This document shows, in pieces, positions 26,113 to 35,096 of a stretch of 64,000 bases of DNA. Position 1 is the first letter of the stretch; every line of letters starts with the position of its first letter. This DNA comes from Pirellulales bacterium. GTDB lineage: Bacteria > Planctomycetota > Planctomycetia > Pirellulales > JACPPG01. The notes under the pieces are model-generated. The model was given only the letters and a program-made list of their open reading frames with translations, was not told the DNA's origin and searched no databases. The translations under genes and the position numbers were made by a program. Where the stretch lies: positions 1 to 64,000 of the forward strand of contig DASZWQ010000138.1 of assembly GCA_035546535.1 (NCBI GenBank). The letters run 5' to 3'.

Positions 26113-26478
26113 TTACGGCTCGTCGACGGTGGGGACGCTGGTGAAGCGACCGCCGCTGATGTACCAGCCTTCGCCGCACGACTGGCACCAGAAAATGCGC
26201 GTCTGTACTTGCAGGCCGTAGCCGCGCGCCGACGAGATGTGGATATCCACCAGGCCCGGCGGCAACTCGACGTTGTGCAACAGCCCGATGCCGCTGGCCG
26301 AGATGTCGCGGCTGAAGGCGTCGTAGTGTTCGCCGTTGGGTCCGGTGATCGAGACGGCGCGGAAGAACGGATAACGAATGCCCCAGCGGTCGTCGCGCTG
26401 ATCATTGGCGCGGGCTTCGACCAACAGCGGATGCAAGGCATTACCGAAGGAACGCAGTTCGTGAAGTTCGAAGGGCAT
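26113..26478 (-). CDS. PilZ-like domain protein
   Basis: A 121-residue single-domain protein. RYPFFRAVSI followed by DISASGIGLLH fits the RxxxR...[DN]xSxxG layout of c-di-GMP-binding PilZ domains, though the first arginine pair (R35 and R40, approximate) is not a textbook RxxxR. GYGLQVQTRIFWCQ then forms the later strands. A stand-alone PilZ protein is usually a c-di-GMP receptor affecting motility, polysaccharide or attachment. Planctomycetes carry many divergent ones. Divergent from the gene at 26815. Confidence 0.65.
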   Translation of the reverse strand: MPFELHELRSFGNALHPLLVEARANDQRDDRWGIRYPFFRAVSITGPNGEHYDAFSRDISASGIGLLHNVELPPGLVDIHISSARGYGLQVQTRIFWCQSCGEGWYISGGRFTSVPTVDEP

Positions 26479-26814
26479 ACGCGGCTTCCGGATCGATGGC
26501 CGAACGATTGGTCGCGGTCGTTGCAGAAAATCTAGCTCACTAAGAGAAGCGTCGCGCTCCGGGCGATGTCATCCCCGAGGAGAGATTCCGGCGGGCTCAA
26601 AAGGGCGGGAAAAACCGTTCCGGACATAGGGTGTGTGCCGGCAAAAGCCGGTCGAAACGTCAAGTTCGCGACTGGGGGTTTGGCCACGATCGACCGCAGT
26701 ACGAGCAGCGGCGCGACGAACAGGCGACGATCGTCTACAATCCGGGAGCGCCCCGGCGTGGCGGGCACCGGACGAGCGCTACGGTGTAGGGTCGCGATTT
26801 CGAGAGAGAGCTTG
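26479..26814. other. Gene-free divergent intergenic region
   Basis: About 335 bases between the PilZ-like gene and the next plus-strand gene. A short hairpin GCCGGCAAAAGCCGG lies near 26637. No coding frame is believable; promoters for both genes are expected but not recognisable. Confidence 0.4.
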
Positions 26815-27420
26815 ATGATGTCGTACCTCCGCGGCGTGCTGACGGCCGTGTTATTCGTGCTTCTGTCGGCGATCGCCATTGCCGCTGCCGTGCGAACGGC
26901 GCGGACAGCGTTACCTGCGGATATGGCCTCGACGGCGACGGCGCTGTTGCAGGCGCTTGTGTCGCAGGACGTGTCGCGCACCTCCGAATCGGACCGGGTG
27001 AAACTCGGCGATCGGGTGCAGCGCGAGTTCTCGGAAGACGTCGACTGGCGCAGCGAGATCGGGGCCCTCACGCCCGAGCAGCGTGACCGGCTGGTGCAGA
27101 ACGTGACCGAGTTGGCGATCGCCTCGTTCGATTCGAAAGTCGATCGATTCTTTCGCCAGCCGGAAAAACGCCGTTCACAATTCATCGATCGGCAGATCGA
27201 CGAAATCATTCATTGGGCCATCGTGCTCGATCGCGTCACCCGCACCGAAGGAGAGGCCCTGGTCGGCCCCGCCGCGCTGGCGGGGCTGATGGGACGCATC
27301 GGTCAATGGTACAGCGGCGCCAGTCCCGAGAAACTGGCGCGGCTGCAAACCTTTCAAAAGGCGGTTGCTGAGCAGATGCCCAAACGCCTCATGCGCCGGC
27401 TACGGCCGAACGAGAACTAA
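26815..27420 (+). CDS. Membrane-anchored protein of unknown function
   Basis: A 201-residue protein. The first of two adjacent ATGs (26815) follows AGAGAGAG. Residues 4-28 are a hydrophobic anchor, then a soluble, helical, charged domain with EQRDRLVQNVTELAIASFDSK and RRSQFIDRQIDEIIHWA. No family recognised. It is tail to tail with mfnB, the two stops overlapping by three bases. Confidence 0.65.
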   Translation: MMSYLRGVLTAVLFVLLSAIAIAAAVRTARTALPADMASTATALLQALVSQDVSRTSESDRVKLGDRVQREFSEDVDWRSEIGALTPEQRDRLVQNVTELAIASFDSKVDRFFRQPEKRRSQFIDRQIDEIIHWAIVLDRVTRTEGEALVGPAALAGLMGRIGQWYSGASPEKLARLQTFQKAVAEQMPKRLMRRLRPNEN

Positions 27421-28157
27421 TCGGCCGTTGCCCTGGCATGTGGGCGAGACGTCGCGGACGCGGCGCCGTTCTGTCCGTGGCGAACGATGGCGGCCAGCTC
27501 GCGCACCCGGTCGAACGACAATCGTCCGGCACGATCAGCATCGCACGCGGCACCGCGCACGGCGAGATAATCGGGCGCGATGGGCAACAAGCGCCGCAGC
27601 CCGTCGACCGTCAGCGAGCCGCCGATCACGGCCATGAGCCGTGCTTCATGTACCTGGGCTACGAAACTCGCGCACCGCTCGACCGTCCATAAGTCCAACA
27701 GGCCGCCGGCGCCTTTTTGCCATGTGTCGACGAGCACCGCTCGACAGCCGAGGCGCCGGGCGACATCGAGAACCTGGTCCGGCGCGGGCGCATCGGCGCG
27801 GCCGCCATCCGCATAAGCCACGGCGACGGCCTGCACTCCTTCCGGCAAGCGCCCGATGGCGTCGGCAAGTCTGTCGGGCCAATTGGTCTGCGCGGAGCAA
27901 CCGGCCAGGCCCAGCTTGGCCAGTTGAATGCCCGGCGGCACGTCGGCCAGCGGCGGATTGTCGAGCAATTCCCCCAGTGCCGCGCTGACGGGTGCGCGGC
28001 CGGCAACCGCGGCAACGACTTCGCGCATGACGTGCGGTTCGACGGCGCCCAGCGAGCCACGGCGCGGCTCTTTAAGGTCGATCAGATCGGTGCCGGCGGC
28101 CAACGCGTCGACCGCTTCGCTCGCATCGCGGACGCTGACGAGCAATTTGGTTTTCAT
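27417..28157 (-). CDS. mfnB: (5-formylfuran-3-yl)methyl phosphate synthase
   Basis: A 246-residue TIM-barrel protein of the MfnB/DUF556 family. MfnB condenses two glyceraldehyde-3-phosphate into the furan precursor of methanofuran. The catalytic residues known from the Methanocaldococcus enzyme are all in place by eye: Lys29 in DLIDLKEP, Lys81 in QLAKLGLAG, and Asp144 and Lys148 in VLVDTWQKG, keeping the D-x3-K spacing. Planctomycetes carry archaeal-type H4MPT-linked C1 genes, so the enzyme fits formaldehyde/formate handling. Its ATG overlaps the stop of the upstream membrane-protein gene (ATGA), implying translational coupling. Confidence 0.9.
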   Translation of the reverse strand: MKTKLLVSVRDASEAVDALAAGTDLIDLKEPRRGSLGAVEPHVMREVVAAVAGRAPVSAALGELLDNPPLADVPPGIQLAKLGLAGCSAQTNWPDRLADAIGRLPEGVQAVAVAYADGGRADAPAPDQVLDVARRLGCRAVLVDTWQKGAGGLLDLWTVERCASFVAQVHEARLMAVIGGSLTVDGLRRLLPIAPDYLAVRGAACDADRAGRLSFDRVRELAAIVRHGQNGAASATSRPHARATAD

Positions 28158-28699
28158 GGCGCGGCTGCTTGCTTCTTGAGCGCCGCCTGGGCTTCGGCCA
28201 ACCGGGCGTTCAGGCGGTTGACCAGCGCCAAGGACAAGGGCTCGCACCAGGTGCCACGGATCGTGACGTAGTGATTGCACCACGAGCCGAGTGCGGGCTT
28301 CACGTCGCGCTGGGCAAATTCGGTGGCGCGATCGGCCAGACGAATGACCACCGTCGAGACTTGCGACGCGCCCGGCTCACCGGGACGCAGAAAGCTGGCC
28401 CCCTGGCCCATCAAGAAGCCTTCGACATATTCCAGGGGGACGCGGAAGGGCGAACCAGAGCGCAGGTAGAACAACATCTCGCCGCCGCGGCTGGCGATGC
28501 GCGGCTGGCGCAATTGCAGGGCCAGCGCCGCAGCAAAAAATGCCGAGATCACGGCGATCGCCAGCCCCAGCCAGCCTACCCACGCCGCCAGCGAGCGCGA
28601 CAGGGCGCAGATGACGATGCCGATCGCGAGGCCCACGATGGGAAACGCCAGCGCAAAAGCGATGGCGCGGCGGTTGGAATGGAGCCAGACGTCGGGCAT
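28154..28699 (-). CDS. Two-helix membrane protein coupled to mfnB
   Basis: A 181-residue protein. From ATG 28699, two hydrophobic helices (about 12-33 and 38-60) precede a soluble domain. Its strands (GGEMLFYLRSGSPFRVPLEYVEGF, VSTVVIRLADRA) look like a small beta-rich or PH-like fold, and the C-terminus is helical. No family recognised with certainty. The stop TGA lies within the mfnB start (ATGA), so the two are one operon; whether it serves the same pathway is unknown. Confidence 0.68.
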   Translation of the reverse strand: MPDVWLHSNRRAIAFALAFPIVGLAIGIVICALSRSLAAWVGWLGLAIAVISAFFAAALALQLRQPRIASRGGEMLFYLRSGSPFRVPLEYVEGFLMGQGASFLRPGEPGASQVSTVVIRLADRATEFAQRDVKPALGSWCNHYVTIRGTWCEPLSLALVNRLNARLAEAQAALKKQAAAP

Positions 28700-28808
28700 T
28701 GCAGATCGAGGGAACGGGGTTCGAGGTCGGGAGCCGGCAGGCCGGAGTCGCTGATCGTAGCAAATCAGCCACTGCTTCGCCCAGCGGTCGTCCTGGTATG
28801 ATGGGGCG

Positions 28809-28985
28809 ATGGTGCGATTAGGTTTCGTTACCCGCGGAGCGGTCATTGGCGGAGCGATCGCGCAACCCGCGGTCCATTCGGGGCCTGAAGAACCAAGCTT
28901 GGTTCCCGCCATTCTCGGCACAATCATTGGTGCGTATCTTGGGATTGCGATATATAGCGCCTTCCGCGGCGGCTCGATCGCGTAG
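28809..28985 (+). CDS. Possible 58-residue small membrane protein
   Basis: A short ATG-to-TAG frame encoding a Gly/Ala/Ile-rich peptide with one likely membrane segment (LVPAILGTIIGAYLGIAIY) and a glycine-zipper-like TRGAVIGGAIA. There is no clear Shine-Dalgarno. It is divergent from the membrane gene upstream of mfnB. It is listed because composition is protein-like; it may be chance. Confidence 0.35.
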   Translation: MVRLGFVTRGAVIGGAIAQPAVHSGPEEPSLVPAILGTIIGAYLGIAIYSAFRGGSIA

Positions 28986-29104
28986 ATTTCTCCATACGTA
29001 GTCGCTGCTGCGTGGCTCCCGGCTCACTGCGGCTGGTCTTTTTTGCGGCACGGAGTATCGTGATGAGCCAACCTGAACGACGCTGGCACCGGCACGGTCC
29101 TTGA

Positions 29105-30736
29105 ATGGGCATAACCGACGACTCCTCGACCAGCCCGAGTTCCTCGCGCGGCGTCGTAATCACAACCACGGTGATCCTGGTCGGTTATCTCGTGGCCGCA
29201 GCGCTCGGGCTGCCGCAGCGCGGCACCGAACTGACGCTAGGAGAACCCGACTACCCGGTGGGCGACCCTAGCGTCGTTACATTGGATACGGTCAATGCTC
29301 CAGAACAGCCGGGCATCGCCAACGACTCACCGCCCGCCGACCTGGCACAAAGGCCGCACGTTCCGGCCGAGCCGCCGAGTTTCTTGATGGTGCTACCCTT
29401 TGCCCTGTTGCTCGCGGCGATCGCCGTGTTGCCGCTCAGCCACTGGACCGAGCATTGGTGGGACAATAACCTGCACCGCTTTTACGTAGCGGCGGGTCTG
29501 GGCCTCTTTACGCTCGGCTATTACGCGCTTGTACACGCCCACCCGGTGGATCGGCACTTTCTGGGGCATGCGGTGATCGCGCCCTCGAGCGGTGGCGTGT
29601 CGCTGGGTGTGCCCTGGGCCGTCTTTCAGAACGCCATCTTCAACGAGTTCGTGCCGTTCGTCATCCTGCTGTTTGCCCTGTACACGATCAGCGGCGGCAT
29701 TCGCATCGAGGGGGACCTGCCGGCCCATCCGCTCACGAATTCGCTGTTCATCGGCGTGGGCGCGGTGCTGGCGAACCTGATCGGCACGACCGGCGCGGCC
29801 ATGCTGCTGGTGCGACCGCTTTTGGAGACCAATAGCGAACGTCGGCACGTCAAGCACACGGTCGTCTTTTTCATCTTCGCCGTGTGCAATTGCGGCGGTT
29901 GCCTGCTGCCGATCGGCGACCCGCCGTTGTTCCTGGGTTATTTGCAGGGGGTCGATTTCCTGTGGACGCTCGCCCTTTGGCCGCCTTGGCTGTTGGTCAA
30001 CGGCGCGCTGGTGGTGATCTATTACGCGTGGGATTATTTCTGGTGCTATCCGCACGAAGCCAAAGCGGACCTGGTCAAGGACGAAGCGCGCGTGCGCCGC
30101 TTGCAGTTCAGCGGCGTGTGGCCCAACGCTCTTTTGCTTCTCGCCGTGGTCGTGGCGGTGGCGATTCTGGATCCGAGCAAGCCCTTTCCTGGCAGCGACT
30201 GGCATCCCTGGTTGTTCCTGCGCGAGGCGGTGCTTCTGGCGCTTGTCGGGTTGTCGCTGGTGCTCGGTCGCGCCGACGTGCGCCGCGCCAATCAGTTCAA
30301 TTACGGCGCCATCATCGAAGTGGCAGCCTTGTTCTTCGGCATCTTTTTGTGCATGCAACCGGCGCTGCAGATTCTGGAAGTGAAGGGAAACGAGCTGGGC
30401 ATCGACGTCCCCTGGAAATTCTTCTGGAGCACCGGCGCGCTCTCGAGCGTGCTCGACAACGCACCCACCTACCTGGTGTTTTTCAAGGCCGCGCAGTCGC
30501 TGCACAGCACGGGCGAAACGATGGCGGGCGTCAACGTCGACATTCTCGCGGCCATCAGCCTGGGCGCCGTCTTCATGGGCGCCATGACCTATATCGGCAA
30601 TGGGCCGAACTTCATGGTCAAGTCGATCGCGGAAAAGGCGGGCGTGAAGATGCCCAGCTTCTTCGGCTACATGCTGTACAGCCTGGGCGTGCTGTTCCCG
30701 CTGTTCGTGATCGTGACGCTCGTGTTCTTCCGCTGA
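29105..30736 (+). CDS. NhaD-like sodium:proton antiporter / CitMHS-type permease
   Basis: A 543-residue transporter with about a dozen membrane helices. A first helix (20-38) is followed by a polar loop (40-95). Diagnostic stretches are FNEFVPFVILLFALYTISGGI, GTTGAAMLLVRP, CNCGGCLLPIGDPPLF and SSVLDNAPTYLVFFKAAQ. The internal GTTGAA and DNAPT pair marks the two inverted halves of the ion-transporter superfamily, and the arrangement matches the sodium:proton antiporter branch common in planctomycetes. It exchanges Na+ for H+ at the inner membrane. Ion specificity is from family knowledge. Confidence 0.85.
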   Translation: MGITDDSSTSPSSSRGVVITTTVILVGYLVAAALGLPQRGTELTLGEPDYPVGDPSVVTLDTVNAPEQPGIANDSPPADLAQRPHVPAEPPSFLMVLPFALLLAAIAVLPLSHWTEHWWDNNLHRFYVAAGLGLFTLGYYALVHAHPVDRHFLGHAVIAPSSGGVSLGVPWAVFQNAIFNEFVPFVILLFALYTISGGIRIEGDLPAHPLTNSLFIGVGAVLANLIGTTGAAMLLVRPLLETNSERRHVKHTVVFFIFAVCNCGGCLLPIGDPPLFLGYLQGVDFLWTLALWPPWLLVNGALVVIYYAWDYFWCYPHEAKADLVKDEARVRRLQFSGVWPNALLLLAVVVAVAILDPSKPFPGSDWHPWLFLREAVLLALVGLSLVLGRADVRRANQFNYGAIIEVAALFFGIFLCMQPALQILEVKGNELGIDVPWKFFWSTGALSSVLDNAPTYLVFFKAAQSLHSTGETMAGVNVDILAAISLGAVFMGAMTYIGNGPNFMVKSIAEKAGVKMPSFFGYMLYSLGVLFPLFVIVTLVFFR

Positions 30737-30929
30737 GGAAGCCGTCTTGCCGCTCCGGGGTGCGCCCGCGGCGCGGCGCTTGGCCGAACGCGCAAGGGAC
30801 ATTAAGATAACCCCGCCATTTCCCCGCGGACGCCGGCGGCAGGGATGACCGTCGTCAACGAGCACCGGGCGGCTCCAACGCAGGTTCGGCGCAGGCGAGC
30901 GCCCGACGAACGCTCCCCCTTTTTGCAGG

Positions 30930-32117
30930 ATGCACGTGAAGCACGAGCTGATCACGACCGATCGAGAGCTGGAAGAGTTGTGCCGCGCGCTCGCCGGCGC
31001 AGAGCGCATCGCCTTCGATACGGAATTCGTCTCCGAGGACACCTATCGACCGCAACTCTGCCTGGTGCAGGTCGCCGCGGCGGGCCGGCTGGCCGTGATC
31101 GACCCGCTCAAGGTGCAAAACCTCCAGCCGTTTTGGGCGGTGCTGGCCGAGGGAGGGCACGAGACGATCGTACACGCGGGCCGGCAGGAAATCGAATTCA
31201 GCCTGGCCGCCATCGGGCGGCTGCCCAATCGACTGTTCGACGTGCAGATCGCGGCCGGCATGGTGGGGCTTGAGTATCCGGCCAGCTACGGTTCGCTTGT
31301 CTCGAAGCTGTTGGGCCTCACGCCACAAAAGGGAGAAACCCGCACCGACTGGCGGCGGCGCCCTCTTTCCGAAAGACAGATCGAATATGCGCTGGCCGAC
31401 GTCGACCACCTGGGCGAGATGCGCGACAAGCTGGGGCAGCGTTTGGCCCGCCTCAAGCGCACCGCCTGGTTCGAAAGCGAGATGGCCGATTGGCTCACGA
31501 GCGTTCAAGAAGCGCAAAATCGCGAGCGCTGGCGCAAGGTGGCCGGCAGCTCGGGCCTGCCGCCGCGCGGTCTGGCGCTGGTGCGCGAAATCTGGACGTG
31601 GCGCGAGTCCGAGGCTTCGCGGCGCAATTGTCCGGTCAAACGCGTGCTGCGCGACGATTTGATTGTCGAGCTGGCCCGGCGCCGCTCGACCGATCCGAAG
31701 CAGATCCGCGCCATCCGCGGCATGGAACGGGGGGACCTGGCGCGGTCGATTCCGGAACTTTCGGCGGCGATCGATCGCGCTCTGAAGATTTCCGATGCCG
31801 ATTGCCCACGCGTGGTGCGCACCGACAACAATTCCCAATTGAATTTGCTGGGACAGTTCCTTTCGTCGGCGCTCGGGAGCATCTGCCGCGCGGCCGAGGT
31901 GGCGCCCAGCATCGTGGGCACGGCTTCGGACGTGCGCGAGCTGGTCGCCTTTACACTGGCCGGCAAGCGCGGCGAGCCACCGCTGTTGGCCCATGGCTGG
32001 CGGGCGGACGTCGTGGGGCAGGTCTTCGAAGACCTGCTCGAAGGCAAGCTGTCGATCCGCATTCGCGATCCCAAATCGGACCAGCCGCTGGAATTCGAGC
32101 GGGCGGAGGTGGAATGA
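30930..32117 (+). CDS. rnd: Ribonuclease D
   Basis: A 395-residue 3'-5' exoribonuclease trimming tRNA and other stable RNA precursors. The DEDDy exonuclease motifs are visible: FDTEF at about 29-33 (Exo I), VHAGRQEIEF (Exo II) and YALADVDHL (Exo III). A helical HRDC-type region follows (LALVREIWTWRESEA and RRSTDPKQIRAIRGM), and a C-terminal extension reaches 395. Length fits the family (about 370-400). Confidence 0.93.
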   Translation: MHVKHELITTDRELEELCRALAGAERIAFDTEFVSEDTYRPQLCLVQVAAAGRLAVIDPLKVQNLQPFWAVLAEGGHETIVHAGRQEIEFSLAAIGRLPNRLFDVQIAAGMVGLEYPASYGSLVSKLLGLTPQKGETRTDWRRRPLSERQIEYALADVDHLGEMRDKLGQRLARLKRTAWFESEMADWLTSVQEAQNRERWRKVAGSSGLPPRGLALVREIWTWRESEASRRNCPVKRVLRDDLIVELARRRSTDPKQIRAIRGMERGDLARSIPELSAAIDRALKISDADCPRVVRTDNNSQLNLLGQFLSSALGSICRAAEVAPSIVGTASDVRELVAFTLAGKRGEPPLLAHGWRADVVGQVFEDLLEGKLSIRIRDPKSDQPLEFERAEVE

Positions 32118-32222
32118 GGAACGCCTCATCTGCGTCTGTCTGGCGAGGCGTCGGCATTCGGCAGCTCGGGGCAAGGTACAATACGGTGTCGCTAGCTTCC
32201 CTTGCTTGCCAGTGGTGTGTTG

Positions 32223-32576
32223 ATGAAGAATCGCATGCGGAAATCGGCCGATTGGACGTGCGGTCTGCGTGTGTGGCTCGAAAACGACGGGCACGTGGTG
32301 CTGGGACGCGGACGCGTGGCGCTGCTGGCCGCGATCGAAGAGCAGCGCAGCATCCGCCAGGCCGCCATGAGCCTGGAAATGTCGTACCGCCGCGCTTGGC
32401 TCTTGGTGCGCAGCATGAACGAAGCGGCCGGTCGGCCACTGGTCGAGGCGAGCAAAGGAGGGAACGCGCGCGGCGGCGCCATCGTCACTCCTTTCGGCAA
32501 GGAGGCGATCCGCCGCTTCAACAAGCTCGATCGCGCGCTGCAAGCCACCGCGGCGCGCGTCGTGCGTCATTTCTGA
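32223..32576 (+). CDS. ModE-like winged-helix regulator
   Basis: A 117-residue DNA-binding protein resembling the N-terminal LysR-type winged helix of ModE: LAAIEEQRSIRQAAMSLEMSYRRAWLLVRSMN, then a wing with GGxxGGxxxLTxxG (here GGNARGGAIVTPFG). It lacks the molybdate-binding TOBE domains, as many short ModE homologues do. No mod or molybdopterin genes are nearby. The ATG at 32223 is preferred over a frame extension. Its last ten bases overlap the end of the sugar dehydrogenase gene. Confidence 0.82.
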   Translation: MKNRMRKSADWTCGLRVWLENDGHVVLGRGRVALLAAIEEQRSIRQAAMSLEMSYRRAWLLVRSMNEAAGRPLVEASKGGNARGGAIVTPFGKEAIRRFNKLDRALQATAARVVRHF

Positions 32577-33871
32577 GAAGCACCGCTCGCCGCGGCCGTG
32601 CCCGCCGGCAACAGGCGGTACACGCCTTGGCCCTCGGGTGAGTAGGTGGTGAAGTACAGCTCACCTTGCTCGTCTTCGCCGAACGACATCACAGGGATGC
32701 TCTTGGGCAGCGGAATCTCGCGATTGGCGGTCACCTTCTTCGCGTCGGCGTCGTACCACAACGCCCACAACTTGCCCGAGACGTAATCGGCATACAAATA
32801 GGCGCCATCAAGCTCGGGCAGTTTCTTGCCGCGATAGACGGCGCCGCCAGTGATCGACTTGCCGATGTCGTGGTGATACTCCCAGATGGGATCGACCAGG
32901 TCGGCGCGTTTTTCATCTTTTTCGGGCGGCTTGGCCCCTTTCTTGACGAAGGGGTGGAGCCCCTCGCGAATGTTCCAGCCGTAATTGCCCCCTTTTTCGA
33001 TCAGATCGATCTCTTCCCACGTGTCCTGGCCGACGTCGCCGGCCCACAGAACTTTGGTCTTGGGGTCGAAGGCCAGCCGCCACACGTTGCGCAGGCCATA
33101 GGCCCAAATCTCGCCGCGGGCATCCGCTTTGCCGACAAACGGGTTGTCTTTGGGAATCGCATAGGGCAGATCGCCGTCGGTGTGATCAACGTCGATGCGC
33201 AAGATCTTGCCCAGCAGCGTGGAAAGCTTTTGTCCATTGCCAAACGGATCGGCCGCCAGCCCACCGTCGCCGATGGCGATATAGAGATAGCCGTCGGGGC
33301 CGAAGGCCAGCGTGCCGCCGTCGTGATTCCAGAAGGGCTTGTCCAACACGAGCAGAATCTTTTCCGATGCCGGATCGGCCTTCTTCGGATCGTCCTTGCT
33401 CACGCGGTAACGGGCGACGATGTTTTGGCGCTTCTTCTCCTTGTTCGTGTAATAGACGAAAAACTCGCCGTTCTCGCGAAACTTGGGATGAAAGGCGAGG
33501 CCGAGAAAACCTTCTTCGTTCGTCTTATCGTCGTACTGCACCTTCGCCAAGATATCGAGGAACACTTCGGCGCTGGTCGCCTGTTGATCGTTCGGCAGCA
33601 CGTAGATCACGCCCTGCTGCGTAGGGATAAAGACGCGATTCGAACCGTCGCCGGCGCTGGTCACCAAGATGGGGCGTAGCGCGTTAAGGACGCCCGTTTC
33701 TTCCGAGCTGGCCCAACCAGGCCACTTGACGTTGGGAAAGGCGATTTGCACTTCCAAGGGCAGCGGTCGAGTGTCGATTTCCGCGGCCGAAAGCCCCACG
33801 GTGAAAAGTGCAAGTGCGCAGAAAGCGATTGCACGACGAAAGACCAGGTCGTAGCGCGCCCAATGAATCAT
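32567..33871 (-). CDS. PQQ-type glucose/sorbosone dehydrogenase family protein
   Basis: A 434-residue exported beta-propeller. The signal peptide ends near VGLSAAE. Hallmarks of the soluble glucose dehydrogenase fold are EEGFLGLAFHP, NHDGGTLAFGPDGYLYIAIGDGG, LLGKILRID, WAYGLRNVWRLAFDP and GDVGQDTWEEID. These proteins oxidise sugars or aldoses in the periplasm with PQQ, although planctomycete versions are often uncharacterised. Convergent with the ModE-like gene. Confidence 0.9.
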   Translation of the reverse strand: MIHWARYDLVFRRAIAFCALALFTVGLSAAEIDTRPLPLEVQIAFPNVKWPGWASSEETGVLNALRPILVTSAGDGSNRVFIPTQQGVIYVLPNDQQATSAEVFLDILAKVQYDDKTNEEGFLGLAFHPKFRENGEFFVYYTNKEKKRQNIVARYRVSKDDPKKADPASEKILLVLDKPFWNHDGGTLAFGPDGYLYIAIGDGGLAADPFGNGQKLSTLLGKILRIDVDHTDGDLPYAIPKDNPFVGKADARGEIWAYGLRNVWRLAFDPKTKVLWAGDVGQDTWEEIDLIEKGGNYGWNIREGLHPFVKKGAKPPEKDEKRADLVDPIWEYHHDIGKSITGGAVYRGKKLPELDGAYLYADYVSGKLWALWYDADAKKVTANREIPLPKSIPVMSFGEDEQGELYFTTYSPEGQGVYRLLPAGTAAASGASQK

Positions 33872-34007
33872 GGTTGATGTCCCTGAAGTGCTCTGGCTGA
33901 CGTTGTTGTTAAAAGCCCTGCAAGGCGCGGATGAAACCGTGAGCTGCAGCCAACGGTATGATCGCGCGGCCCCTGCAGGGCCAAGGGTGTCTCGATCGTT
34001 AGCTTGG

Positions 34008-34889
34008 TCAGTTGTCTGGCGTCACGGCGGTCAGCGTGCCTGCCTTCATGTCCGGCACCAGGAGCTTGCCGGTCTTGGCATCGAAGGCGACGTCGGCGGC
34101 GGCCTGAAATCCGTCGACAAAAAGTTGCGCCTGATTGTCGCCCGCGGCGAGCACGAAGACGCGTCCTCCCTTCCAATCGCTGACATAGACGCGCCCTTGG
34201 CCGTCGCGGGCCAGGCCATCGGCGCCGCCGAAGCCGGAGGCCAGGGCGGTCAGCTTTCCATCGGTTAGATCGGCGCGATAGAGCTTGCCGGCCGTAAAGT
34301 CCGCAACCAGCAGGTTGTCTTTACCATCGATCAACAGGCCGTTGGGGGCCTTGAGCTCGGGCGCGGTCTTCTGGCTGACGACGACCGTGATCTCCTTCGT
34401 TGGCTTGATGCGGAACACCGCACCGTCCGAAACGAACGTGCCGCAATCTGAAACAAAGATGTCGCCATCAACGTCTGCTTCGATGTCGTTGAGGAACTTG
34501 GGCTTAACCGGGAAGTCTTCGGCCGCGGCGTAGACGGTCGCATTGCCGGTGTTGTCGATCTTCCAGACGCGGGTCTTGTCGGCCACGAACAGATTCTCGC
34601 CGTGCGCGACCAGCCCCTTCGGGTCGTCCAGGCCGCGGGCGAATGTCTTGGCCTTGCCATCCTCGAGCACGGCGACCGTGCCATCGCCGTCGGTGCCCGA
34701 CTTGCCGATCACCGTGACGTACAGCCGGCCATCGTGGCCGCGCGCCACCGATTCGGGATTCTCAAGACCCGAGGCCAGCATCTCTTTGTCGGCGCCACGG
34801 ACCGCGTCGGTGGTGCATGCGGCGAGCGCAGCGATGACAAGTGAAGCGGCCCGGTAGCGGCACAACCGCAGCGATCGCTGGAAACGCAT
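34008..34889 (-). CDS. SMP-30/NHL-like beta-propeller lipoprotein
   Basis: A 293-residue protein. From ATG 34889 the N-terminus is a signal with lipobox LAAC (Cys25), though cleavage near VRGADKE is an alternative. The rest is a repeated propeller (GLVAHGENLFVADKTRVWKI, GLLIDGKDNLLVADFTAGKL, GLARDGQGRVYVSDWKGG), like SMP-30/gluconolactonase and NHL proteins. It could bind or hydrolyse a sugar lactone; no catalytic assignment is possible. It lies 136 bases upstream (same strand) of the sugar-dehydrogenase gene, so the two may be co-expressed. The frame continues far upstream but those residues are shadow of the region before the ALDH gene. Confidence 0.78.
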   Translation of the reverse strand: MRFQRSLRLCRYRAASLVIAALAACTTDAVRGADKEMLASGLENPESVARGHDGRLYVTVIGKSGTDGDGTVAVLEDGKAKTFARGLDDPKGLVAHGENLFVADKTRVWKIDNTGNATVYAAAEDFPVKPKFLNDIEADVDGDIFVSDCGTFVSDGAVFRIKPTKEITVVVSQKTAPELKAPNGLLIDGKDNLLVADFTAGKLYRADLTDGKLTALASGFGGADGLARDGQGRVYVSDWKGGRVFVLAAGDNQAQLFVDGFQAAADVAFDAKTGKLLVPDMKAGTLTAVTPDN

Positions 34890-35096
34890 GACCTGATTTC
34901 TCAATGCAGGGGAGTCGTGATATAAGCGACAAATATTCCGCGCGAGGGCTGCGCGCCCCCTTGACGAGTCCCCGTTATATCCGCTCAGATACAATGGTGC
35001 CAGCAAGTGCCATGATGGTGTCAGTCTTCGGCGGCCGCCACAATGCGTCGGCCTGTACCTGCCCCGTTTTAGTGCCTTATTCCCGGGAGACCGATC

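Noticed and set aside
29393-32570. Two long minus-strand frames (549 and 571 codons) opposite the antiporter and rnd genes
   Set aside because: Both are GC-driven shadows; the plus-strand products have clear transporter and DEDDy motifs.
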